Of a DNA stretch of 5,322 nt, positions 1 to 5,322 are shown piece after piece. This DNA is from Acidimicrobiales bacterium (GTDB lineage: Bacteria; Actinomycetota; Acidimicrobiia; Acidimicrobiales; Aldehydirespiratoraceae). The notes under the pieces were generated by a model, which searched no databases, was not told where the DNA came from, and saw only the letters and a list, made by a program, of their open reading frames with translations. The translations under genes were made by a program, and so were the position numbers. Numbering within the stretch: the first letter of the stretch is position 1; every line of letters starts with the position of its first letter. The DNA lies in NCBI GenBank assembly GCA_021604885.1, contig BQJV01000262.1, positions 1 through 5,322 on the forward strand, given 5' to 3'.

Positions 1-354
1 GCGGCGACGGGCGATGCCGTCCGCGTCCAGAACCCGAGGAACCTGCTGGCCCGGCTCAACGAGTCGGAGGAATTCGTGATCGGGTGGGACACTCGACCCG
101 ACGGCGGGCTGCAATGGTTCGATCGTGTCTCCGGCGCGCCGATCGGGCCCGTCGTTGCGGGGCCGGTAGCTGACCTCCACTTCGACGGCGTTGCCGTCAC
201 GCAGGTTATCGACGGACGGGTCCACGTCTGGAACACGGATCCCACCAGCTGGTTCGACGGCGCGTGCGAAGCCGCCGGTCGCCAGCTGACGCTCGAAGAA
301 TGGCAGCTCTACATGCCCGATGGCATGGAGTACGACCCAGTGTGCACCGGTTGA
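1..354 (+). CDS. C-terminal end of a WD40 beta-propeller protein (5' end outside window)
   Basis: The frame is open from the left edge without a stop and ends in TGA, giving 117 visible residues; the GTG at 76 is internal and is not the start. Residues 26-80 look like a final propeller blade: short beta-strand stretches (FVIGWD, GLQWFDRVSG, VADLHFDGVAVTQVIDG) ending in the WD-type strand VHVWNTDP (74-81). The following tail, SWFDGACEAAGRQLTLEEWQ (83-102) then MPDGMEYDPVC, resembles the ending of many large actinobacterial WD40 proteins, which close with an ACxxAGRxLTxxEWxxYxP...C pattern. Such proteins often carry an N-terminal NTPase (nSTAND) or DNA-binding signalling domain, but none of that is visible here. 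It converges on the minus-strand gene ending at 419. The assignment rests on the tail pattern and the WN strand; the role is unknown. Confidence 0.62.
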   Translation, partial: AATGDAVRVQNPRNLLARLNESEEFVIGWDTRPDGGLQWFDRVSGAPIGPVVAGPVADLHFDGVAVTQVIDGRVHVWNTDPTSWFDGACEAAGRQLTLEEWQLYMPDGMEYDPVCTG

Positions 355-418
355 TTCACTGACCGTCGGGCCCTTTGCAAGCGATCTGCACCAGGTCGAC
401 TTCGCTTCGGTGTAGCGC
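355..418. other. Convergent intergenic gap, possible weak bidirectional terminator
   Basis: These 64 bases separate the two convergent gene ends. They contain a perfect 6-bp inverted repeat, AAGCGA (379-384) and TCGCTT (402-407), with a 17-base loop that includes the palindrome GTCGAC (395-400). A competing imperfect pairing joins AGCG/CACC (380-393) with GGTG/CGCT near the right end. There is no clear U-tract on either strand. Convergent gaps commonly hold terminators, but the structure here is weak and could be chance. Confidence 0.2.
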
Positions 419-868
419 TCAGCGCCCGTCGCGGTAGCGACGCCGCAGCTTGTCCGCGAGGCTCTCACCGCTCGGTCTGCTGGGCTTCGGCTGCTTGGCC
501 TGCTTCGCTCCCTTCGACTTCGCACGCCGCGAGAAACGCCCGCCCTGGCGCTTGCGCCGCTCGGCGTCGAGGTCGGCCATCACGCTGGGTGCCGCGTCGT
601 TGATGATGTCCTCCGCCGCATCCAACAGCGCGGCGATGCTGTCGTCGTCACCGAGGCTCGCCGGCTCGGCCGGGGTCTCCGGGGTGACGAGCGAACCGTG
701 GGCCCAATTCACATCCGCCATGCGGCGGGTGTATTTCGGGCAGTTGTCCGGGCATCGCCACGGAGCCTCGGGGGCGAGGTCGAGGTCGCACTTCCGAACG
801 GTGTCGCCGTTCGGGTAGCTGCGGGACTCGAAGAACTTGCAGTCCTGACGCATCGGCATGGCGTCCAT
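419..868 (-). CDS. Small four-cysteine protein with basic C-terminal tail, function unknown
   Basis: The frame gives 149 residues from ATG 868, with alternative in-frame ATGs at 859 and 853. No Shine-Dalgarno sequence separates them; the start at 853 (MRQDCKFFESR) is plausible because the conserved-looking part begins there. I do not recognise a named family. The N-terminal third carries Cys10, Cys27, Cys39 and Cys43 (C-x16-C-x11-C-x3-C), with aromatic and Pro context in PWRCPDNCPKY. This fits a small zinc- or Fe-S-binding fold, or disulfides, but does not prove any of them. Residues 74-104 are acidic and probably helical. From about 103 to the end the chain is very rich in Arg and Lys (ERRKRQ, RFSRRAKSKG, KLRRRYR), suggesting nucleic-acid, ribosome or acidic-surface contact. 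No signal peptide or membrane segment is seen. It lies 34 bases after the NUDIX gene and is probably the last gene of the sufB transcript. The Cys pattern and coherent composition argue that it is a real gene; the overlapping frames lack both. Confidence 0.75.
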   Translation of the reverse strand: MDAMPMRQDCKFFESRSYPNGDTVRKCDLDLAPEAPWRCPDNCPKYTRRMADVNWAHGSLVTPETPAEPASLGDDDSIAALLDAAEDIINDAAPSVMADLDAERRKRQGGRFSRRAKSKGAKQAKQPKPSRPSGESLADKLRRRYRDGR

Positions 869-902
869 TGTGCCGCACCGGCGAGCGGAATCGCGAGAGG
901 GG

Positions 903-1439
903 TCAGATGCCGGCGAGCTCGGCGAGCAGGCCCATGACGCTCAAGCCGTCGCCCAGTTGACCGGCACGCACCAAACCGGCGACGTCGGCCACGGGCACCC
1001 ATTCGATGCGCGCCGCCTCGTCCGTGTCGGTCGGCTCGTCGATCCATTCGGCCGACGTCGCCCGCACCACGTGGAACTGCTGGTCCGTGGCGCCATTGCT
1101 CGGGTGCCACTGCATCACGGGTTCGGTCGGGCCCGGCGCCCAGCCCGTCTCCTCCACACACTCGCGGTAGGCGGCTTCCGCCACGGTCTCCCCCGGGTCC
1201 ACGCCGCCGGCGGGCAGCTCCCAACCCCAGGTGTCGGTGATGAAGCGATGGCGCCAGATCAGCAGAAGGTGATCGTCGACCCGCACCACGACCCCGACCG
1301 CAGGCCCCGGAAAGCGGACCGCGTGGTGTTCGAATCGCTTGCCGGACGGTGTCTCGACATCGACGAGCGCCATCGACATCCAGTCCGACTCGTAGGTGAA
1401 GCGCTCGCCGTGGACGATCCACTCGCCGTCGGACGACAC
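903..1439 (-). CDS. NUDIX hydrolase (ADP-ribose pyrophosphatase-like)
   Basis: This is a 178-residue cytoplasmic enzyme predicted to hydrolyse a nucleoside-diphosphate-linked substrate using Mg2+. The NUDIX box is complete at residues 78-100: Gly78, Glu84, Arg92-Glu93, Glu96-Glu97 and Gly99 match G-x5-E-x7-RE-U-x-EE-x-G-U, with Cys94 and Trp100 in the two bulky positions. Before it, WELPAGG (73-79) is the usual strand leading into the box. The N-terminal part (WIVHGERFTYESDW, then AVRFPGPAVGVVV) resembles ADP-ribose pyrophosphatase-like members, and HPSNGATDQQFHVV (112-125) sits where those enzymes carry a substrate loop; the true substrate is not determined. GTG 1439 is chosen because it keeps the N-terminal W-x-V strand that ATG 1379 or 1373 would remove, although no good Shine-Dalgarno sequence precedes it. 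The same frame stays open far into sufB, but that part is a shadow. The start lies 17 bases after the sufB stop and 6 bases past a perfect palindrome. Confidence 0.88.
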   Translation of the reverse strand: MSSDGEWIVHGERFTYESDWMSMALVDVETPSGKRFEHHAVRFPGPAVGVVVRVDDHLLLIWRHRFITDTWGWELPAGGVDPGETVAEAAYRECVEETGWAPGPTEPVMQWHPSNGATDQQFHVVRATSAEWIDEPTDTDEAARIEWVPVADVAGLVRAGQLGDGLSVMGLLAELAGI

Positions 1440-1445
1440 CGGGCA

Positions 1446-1471
1446 GGAAGCGTCGGCTAGCCGACGCTTCC
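1446..1471. repeat. Perfect 26-bp palindrome across the sufB stop codon (candidate hairpin)
   Basis: The arms GGAAGCGTCGG and CCGACGCTTCC flank a central CTAG, itself palindromic, so all 26 bases are self-complementary. As RNA this gives an 11-bp GC-rich stem with a 4-base loop. On the minus strand the 5' arm encodes the last SufB residues (G-S-V-G) and the TAG stop sits at the centre; the 3' arm is non-coding. No U-tract follows, so it is not a classical intrinsic terminator, though U-less hairpin terminators are often proposed in actinobacteria. It could also act as an attenuator, an mRNA-stabilising 3' structure, a block on NUDIX translation, or a dyad site for a DNA-binding protein. The palindrome is certain from the sequence; the role is inferred. 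Confidence 0.8.
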
Positions 1472-2857
1472 CTCCATCTGGAGCTCGATCAGACGCGACC
1501 ACTCGACCGCGTACTCCATCGGCAGCGTGCGGGTGACGGGCTCGATGAACCCGTTCACGATCATGCCCATCGCCTGCTCCTCGGTGAGGCCGCGGCTCTG
1601 GAGGTAGAAGAGCTGCTCGTCGGCGACGCGAGACACCGTGGCCTCGTGGCCGATGACCGCGTCCCCCGAACCGACCTCCATGTACGGGTAGGTGTCGGAG
1701 ATGGAGTCCTCGTCGAGGATCAGCGCGTCGCACTGGACATGGCTCTTGCAGCCGTAGGCGTCGTCCTCGACCCGGACGAGACCGCGATAGCTGGTGCGAC
1801 CGCCGTCCTTGGAGATCGACTTCGACACGATCTTGGAGGTGGTCTCCGGCGCGGCATGGATCATCTTGGCGCCGGTGTCCTGATGCTGGTTCGGACCAGC
1901 GTAGGCGACCGACAGCACCTCGCCGGAGGCCTTGGGGCCGGCGAGCACGACGGCGGGGTACTTCATCGTCAGCTTCGAGCCGATGTTGCCGTCGATCCAC
2001 TCCATGTGGCCCTCGGCCTCGACGTAGGCCCGCTTGGTGACCAGGTTGAAGACGTTGTCCGACCAGTTCTGGATCGTGGTGTAGGTGACCCGGGCCGACG
2101 GCTTCACGACGATCTCGACGACCGCGGAGTGCAGCGAGTCGGAGGTGTAGGTGGGGGCGGAGCAGCCCTCGATGTAGTGCACCTTCGAGCCCTCGTCGGC
2201 GATGATCAGCGTCCGCTCGAACTGGCCCATGTTCTCCGCGTTGATGCGGAAGTAGGCCTGCAGCGGCATCTCGACCTCGACGCCCGGCGGGACGTAGATG
2301 AACGAGCCACCGGACCACGCCGAACTGTTGAGCGCGGAGAACTTGTTGTCGTTCGGCGGGATGATCTTGCCGAAGTACTCCTTGACGAGCTCCGGGTACT
2401 CCCGCAGCGCCGTGTCCATGTCGGAGAAGAGGACACCCTGTGCCTCCAGATCCTCACGGTTCTTGTGGTACACGACCTCGGACTCGTACTGCGCCGTGAC
2501 GCCGGCGAGATACTTCCGCTCGGCCTCGGGGATGCCGAGCTTCTCGTAGGTGTTCTTGATCGACTCGGGGACCTCGTCCCACTCGTCGCTCAGCTCACCC
2601 TTGGGCTTGATGTAATAGAAGATGTTGTCGAAGTCGATGTCCGACATGTCGCCGCCCCAGCTGGGCATCGGGCGGCCGCCGAACCGGCGATAGGACTTCA
2701 GACGGAAGTCGAGCATCCAGTCGGGCTCGCCCTTCATCCACGACATCTCGCGCAGGATCTCCTCGTTGAGACCTCGCTTCGGCTTGAAGACGTAGTCCTC
2801 CTCGTCGGCCCAGCCGAGCTGGTACTTGCCGAGATCGAGGTTTTCTGCCGTGGTCAT
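1457..2857 (-). CDS. sufB: Fe-S cluster assembly scaffold protein SufB
   Basis: SufB is a subunit of the cytoplasmic SufBC2D complex, on which Fe-S clusters are built from cysteine-derived sulfur and iron before transfer to target proteins. The 466-residue product is full length and recognisable throughout: the N-terminal region with KPKRGLNEEILREMSWMKGE (25-44), the core with SSAWSGGSFIYVPPGVEVEM (178-197), and the parallel beta-helix that ends in GHEATVSR and the family-typical terminus MEGSVG. Residues matching the functional ones known from E. coli SufB are present: Cys232 in YIEGCSAP, Cys376 in VQCDAL and Glu405 in GHEAT; Cys370 is the only other cysteine. No intein interrupts it, unlike the mycobacterial SufB. 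The start ATG 2857 has a clear ribosome site. No other suf gene is visible; upstream is a DUF1501 gene ending 16 bases before, and downstream a NUDIX gene. A candidate promoter lies in the end of the upstream gene. Confidence 0.98.
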   Translation of the reverse strand: MTTAENLDLGKYQLGWADEEDYVFKPKRGLNEEILREMSWMKGEPDWMLDFRLKSYRRFGGRPMPSWGGDMSDIDFDNIFYYIKPKGELSDEWDEVPESIKNTYEKLGIPEAERKYLAGVTAQYESEVVYHKNREDLEAQGVLFSDMDTALREYPELVKEYFGKIIPPNDNKFSALNSSAWSGGSFIYVPPGVEVEMPLQAYFRINAENMGQFERTLIIADEGSKVHYIEGCSAPTYTSDSLHSAVVEIVVKPSARVTYTTIQNWSDNVFNLVTKRAYVEAEGHMEWIDGNIGSKLTMKYPAVVLAGPKASGEVLSVAYAGPNQHQDTGAKMIHAAPETTSKIVSKSISKDGGRTSYRGLVRVEDDAYGCKSHVQCDALILDEDSISDTYPYMEVGSGDAVIGHEATVSRVADEQLFYLQSRGLTEEQAMGMIVNGFIEPVTRTLPMEYAVEWSRLIELQMEGSVG

Positions 2858-2865
2858 GGGGGATG

Positions 2866-2875
2866 CCTTTCTCCT
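2866..2875 (-). promoter_or_regulatory. Ribosome binding site of sufB
   Basis: The minus strand reads AGGAGAAAGG here. AAAGG ends 8 bases before ATG 2857 and AGGAG ends 13 bases before it, so the nearer element is probably the functional one. It overlaps the TAG stop of the DUF1501 gene (2874-2876), so ribosomes finishing that gene could reinitiate on sufB. It is the strongest Shine-Dalgarno-like sequence I see before any start in the window. Confidence 0.75.
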
Positions 2876-4109
2876 ATGGCGATAGTAACAACCCTAGCGA
2901 CCGATTCGGGAGAGGCAGACCGGGAAACACGCCACCGCGCCAGGGCCGGAAGCCGTGGCTGGACACCGCGTCGGCGCAAACCCGACGGATATCGACCGAG
3001 ACGGGCCAGACCTCGTCGGTGTCGAGGTCGGGGAGATCGCCGTGCACGCCGCCGACCACCCGATCTCCGAGCGCGAGGGCGACTCCGCCGCGGCCGTGCT
3101 CGGTCCCACCGCTGCCGTTCTCGTCGATCGCCCGACCGAATTCGCTCACGACGACGACCGTGACCGGGGCGCGGTCATCCGCGTCCTCCACGTCGGTCCA
3201 GAACGCCGTCAGGCCGCGGGCCAGCCGGTCGAGGCGATGGGCGAGCACGCCGCTGCGACCACCACCCTGGTCCACGTGGGTGTCGTAGCCATCGTGGTCG
3301 ATCGCCACGAGTCGGAGGCCCCGATCCTCCCGGATCATGTCCGCCGTCGCGGCGAGCGAACGCCCGAGGCGCCCCTCGGGGTACCCGCGGGCCAGCCGGT
3401 CTGCGGCGGACGTCCAGGAGGTGTTCGACCAGCGACCCGAGGCGGCGAGTGCAGCCTGCCCGGAGCGACCGATGTCGCTGCCTCCCCCATAGGCCCGGCT
3501 GACCGCGGACACGGCGCCGGCAGGATCGCGATGGGCGCCGACCGACACCGTGGGTCGGTTCGCCGCCACCGCACCCGCGAGACCGTCGAACATCGGGTGC
3601 GGCCCCGGGCCGAACGACCACACGGCCGCGCCGTCGAGTCCCTCGAAACGGAGCAGGCGAGAGGCCCACCCTTCCGGTTCGTGGCGTCCTCCCCGATGCA
3701 GGAAGTCCCGCGCCGGAAGATGACTGCGGTTTCCGTCGCCATTGTCCGGCACGCCGACGCCGCAGATCACGGCCAGCTGATCCGTGGGTCCGAGCCGGTT
3801 CCAGATCGGCGCCAACGCGGGGTGCAGGCCCAGTCCGCGATCGAGCTCGATCGCGCCGTACCGTTCACCCGGCGCCGCGACCGCGATCGTGGGTCGGCGC
3901 TCGTTGTAGCGAGGGTCGCCGTGGGGCACCAGCACGCTGAGGCCGTCGACGCCGCCCACGAGGTGGATCACGACCACCGTGCCGCCCGGCTCGGCGACGC
4001 CGCGGCCCTCCGCGCCGGCGACGGGAATGCCGGCCGCCGCCATGCCGGCGCCGAGCGCGCCCGTTCCGACGACCCCCCGCAGGAAGCCACGGCGCGTCGC
4101 GTCCATCAT
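2874..4109 (-). CDS. DUF1501 family protein with twin-arginine signal peptide
   Basis: The product has 411 residues. The N-terminus is a Tat signal: T5-R6-R7-G-F-L-R, then a hydrophobic Gly/Ala-rich stretch and an AGA cleavage site after about residue 33, so the folded protein is probably exported. The mature part follows DUF1501 order: VIHLVGGVDGLSVLVPHGDP (47-66), the Tyr-Asn-x-x-Arg-Pro block (68-73), LGLHPALAPIW (93-103), NRSH (127-130), DGYDTH (273-278) with Gln281, VVSEFGR (320-326) and GTEHGRGG (335-342). DUF1501 belongs to the alkaline phosphatase/sulfatase-like superfamily, so Asp276, His278, Glu323 and His338 are plausible metal or active-site residues, but no reaction is established. 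The usual GTDHGHG appears here as GTEHGRG. The start ATG overlaps the DUF1800 stop as ATGA; a second ATG follows at once at 4106. No strong ribosome site is seen, consistent with translational coupling. The last codons turn A/T-rich (CTA, TTG, TTA, CTA leucines) just before sufB. Confidence 0.92.
   Translation of the reverse strand: MMDATRRGFLRGVVGTGALGAGMAAAGIPVAGAEGRGVAEPGGTVVVIHLVGGVDGLSVLVPHGDPRYNERRPTIAVAAPGERYGAIELDRGLGLHPALAPIWNRLGPTDQLAVICGVGVPDNGDGNRSHLPARDFLHRGGRHEPEGWASRLLRFEGLDGAAVWSFGPGPHPMFDGLAGAVAANRPTVSVGAHRDPAGAVSAVSRAYGGGSDIGRSGQAALAASGRWSNTSWTSAADRLARGYPEGRLGRSLAATADMIREDRGLRLVAIDHDGYDTHVDQGGGRSGVLAHRLDRLARGLTAFWTDVEDADDRAPVTVVVVSEFGRAIDENGSGGTEHGRGGVALALGDRVVGGVHGDLPDLDTDEVWPVSVDIRRVCADAVSSHGFRPWRGGVFPGLPLPNRSLGLLLSP
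2882..2910 (-). promoter_or_regulatory. Candidate sufB promoter inside the end of the DUF1501 gene
   Basis: The minus strand has TACTAT at 2887-2882, a TAnnnT-type -10 hexamer matching four of six consensus bases. It sits in a locally A/T-rich stretch (TTGTTACTAT) that stands out from the GC-rich surroundings. A transcript starting 6-7 bases downstream would have a leader of about 18 bases carrying the ribosome site. The -35 region (around 2904-2910, CCGAAT/CCCGAA) does not resemble TTGACA. This is a positional inference; the DUF genes could equally be cotranscribed with sufB. Confidence 0.3.
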
Positions 4110-5322
4110 CGGCCCGCGCCCCGGTCGCGTCGCATGAACGACGGGAAACTCAGCACGAGGGCGACGACGTCGGCGAGCGGAAGGTCATCGTCGGGGCCCA
4201 CGAGATCGTCAGCCCCGACCCCGAGGTAGGCGAGCAGCGCGTCCCGTTCGTCGGCGGTGAGCGTCGTCCCGTCGAGCCTGGCTGCGAGCGAGTCGATGAA
4301 CAGGTGCGCGGCCGTCTCGACGCCGGGGGCGAATCGGTCGAGATCGACCTGCACGCCGGCGGCGCCCTCGGTGAGCCGGCGTGCCGACGCCCATCGGGCG
4401 CTCACTGCGCTCGGAGAGGTCCACCAGTCGTGGCGGTGCCCGCGTTGACGGCGGCGGCGGGCCGCAGCCGCCTCGGCACCGACCCGGCGCAGCTCATACG
4501 GCACCGATCCAGCCTGGGCGCGATCCCAGGGGGTCCCGATGTCGACCGACGCACCGAGCGCCCGCAACGCGGCGACGAGCCACTCATCACCGGCCCGTTC
4601 CGTCGGTCCCCCGTCGCCGGCGGCGGAGAGCGCAACCCGCACGACGGCGGCGATGCTCGTGCGCTCCGCGGCGTAGGCGGCCGCGGCGCGATCGATCACG
4701 GACTGGTCTGCGCCGTCTCCGGCAAGGCGACGGCAGAGCAGCGTCGCGACGCGCGGCGCGGTACCCGACATCGACGCGAGGTGGCGGATGAGCGAGACAC
4801 CGTCGTCCAACCCGGCCTCGCCGGAACGGCCCGGGGTCATCCAGCCACCGACACGCGCGGGCGTGGCGGCATGGCGGGAGGGGTCGAACCGGAACCGTCC
4901 CTGACCGTCGAGCCCCCAGCCACTCAGCACGGTCGCAACCGCACGAATCTCCTCGACGCTGAGTGTGCCCGGGCCGAAGTCCTCCGCGATCAGACGGGCG
5001 TACGCGGTTGACAGAGGACGAGACGCATTGCCGTCAACCGACGCCGCGCCACCGGCCCGCAGGACGCCCGGCGTCCGAGCGACCGCGACGAGCAGATCCC
5101 GATAGTCGCCGAGTGCAAATCGACGAATCGTCTGCTCGAACGCGATCGACTCCGCCGAGGTGAGCGTCAGTGCGAAGTGTTCGCGCCAGGTCGCCGAGGC
5201 CGCCTCCAGCACCTGCTTCTCGCTCACGAAAGCGCGCGTGAATCCGGCCCAGTGGACCTGGGCGTGGGCCCGGGCGGTGGTCGCACCGTCGAGGGCTGCC
5301 GGATCCGCGTCGAGGAGGTCGA
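4106..5322 (-). CDS. DUF1800 family protein, N-terminus beyond right edge
   Basis: The frame is open to the right edge, with 404 full codons visible. The GTG at 5227 is probably internal, because the 31 codons before it continue the domain (VHWAGFTRAFVSEKQVLEAA). Visible landmarks of DUF1800, in order, are W-x-x-HF (45-49), RRFALGDYRDLLVAVARTPG (66-85), VDGN (95-98), a YAR element (107-109), and IRAVATVLSGW (125-135), followed by WTSPSAVSARWASARRLTEG (300-319) and a C-terminal helix pair ending in LSFPSFMRRD. Some 50-100 N-terminal residues, with any signal peptide, are probably missing. The family-typical NENYARE is degenerate (LSTAYARLIAED), and the usual Pro-rich xGW stretch before W-x-SPSA is replaced by an Ala/Arg run (about 282-298). 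DUF1800 and DUF1501 genes are commonly adjacent and may work together at the cell surface, but the biochemistry is not established. The stop overlaps the DUF1501 start by four bases. Confidence 0.9.
   Translation of the reverse strand, partial: DLLDADPAALDGATTARAHAQVHWAGFTRAFVSEKQVLEAASATWREHFALTLTSAESIAFEQTIRRFALGDYRDLLVAVARTPGVLRAGGAASVDGNASRPLSTAYARLIAEDFGPGTLSVEEIRAVATVLSGWGLDGQGRFRFDPSRHAATPARVGGWMTPGRSGEAGLDDGVSLIRHLASMSGTAPRVATLLCRRLAGDGADQSVIDRAAAAYAAERTSIAAVVRVALSAAGDGGPTERAGDEWLVAALRALGASVDIGTPWDRAQAGSVPYELRRVGAEAAAARRRRQRGHRHDWWTSPSAVSARWASARRLTEGAAGVQVDLDRFAPGVETAAHLFIDSLAARLDGTTLTADERDALLAYLGVGADDLVGPDDDLPLADVVALVLSFPSFMRRDRGAGR

Noticed and set aside
709..1422. A 237-codon minus-strand frame overlapping both the NUDIX and the Cys-rich gene.
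   Set aside because: It is Arg-rich and low in motif content, and crosses the ends of two better supported genes in another frame.
1446..1471. Classical rho-independent terminator at the end of sufB.
   Set aside because: The hairpin is perfect but no run of U follows on the minus strand, so only a non-classical role can be proposed.
903..2318. Open frame of 471 codons joining the NUDIX region to sequence inside sufB, suggesting a longer or fused NUDIX protein.
   Set aside because: The part beyond 1439 is an out-of-frame reading of sufB with Arg/Gly/Asp-rich composition typical of GC-rich shadows; SufB is unmistakable in the other frame.
1457..2857. An intein within SufB, as found in mycobacteria.
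   Set aside because: The 466-residue reading is continuous family sequence with no insertion.
1646..3163. A 505-codon plus-strand open frame antisense to sufB.
   Set aside because: Its composition is Val/Asp/Arg/Leu-rich without any recognisable domain, and it mirrors the sufB codon pattern; long antisense frames are common in GC-rich genes.
2955..4229. A 424-codon plus-strand open frame antisense to the DUF1501 gene.
   Set aside because: It runs through the clear DUF1501 and Tat-signal coding region on the other strand and shows no domain of its own.
4106..5227. GTG 5227 as the true start of the DUF1800 gene.
   Set aside because: The frame stays open to the window edge and the residues before the GTG continue the family helix, so the gene begins outside the window.

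Overview
The window is uniformly GC-rich and densely packed with genes. Together with its gene content it suggests an actinobacterium, perhaps of the Acidimicrobiia type. The clues are an actinobacterial-style WD40-protein C-terminus, an intein-free SufB, and a Tat-exported DUF1501 protein paired with a DUF1800 protein. This placement is an inference from gene style, and no marker gene in the window fixes the taxon.

Layout, left to right. (1) Positions 1-354, plus strand: the 3' end of a gene that begins left of the window, coding for the last beta-propeller blade and the characteristic Cys/Trp-containing tail of a large WD40 (often nSTAND-type) protein. (2) Positions 355-418: a short convergent intergenic gap with only weak inverted repeats. 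(3) Positions 419-5322: five genes, all on the minus strand and tightly spaced, so transcription runs right to left. In that order they are a DUF1800 protein (5' end beyond the right edge), a DUF1501 protein with a twin-arginine signal (4-base ATGA overlap), sufB (16-base gap), a NUDIX hydrolase (17-base gap, GTG start) and a small four-cysteine protein with a basic tail (34-base gap). No stretch of more than 100 bases lacks a gene.

How the genes may work together. The DUF1800 and DUF1501 proteins are a familiar pair of unknown function, here probably translationally coupled and acting outside the cytoplasm. SufB is the scaffold subunit of the SUF Fe-S cluster assembly machine and retains its key Cys and Glu residues, but no sufC, sufD, sufS, sufU or sufR lies in the window. 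The last codons of the DUF1501 gene include rare A/T-rich leucine codons that form a -10-like element well placed for a separate sufB promoter, so sufB may be transcribed independently of the DUF pair. A perfect 26-bp palindrome straddles the sufB stop codon and lies 6 bases before the NUDIX start. It could terminate or attenuate transcription, or control translation of the two downstream genes. The four-cysteine protein downstream of sufB is the least described item and could be a metal-binding or Fe-S protein; that is a hypothesis only.

No tRNA, rRNA, CRISPR array, insertion sequence or other mobile element was seen.
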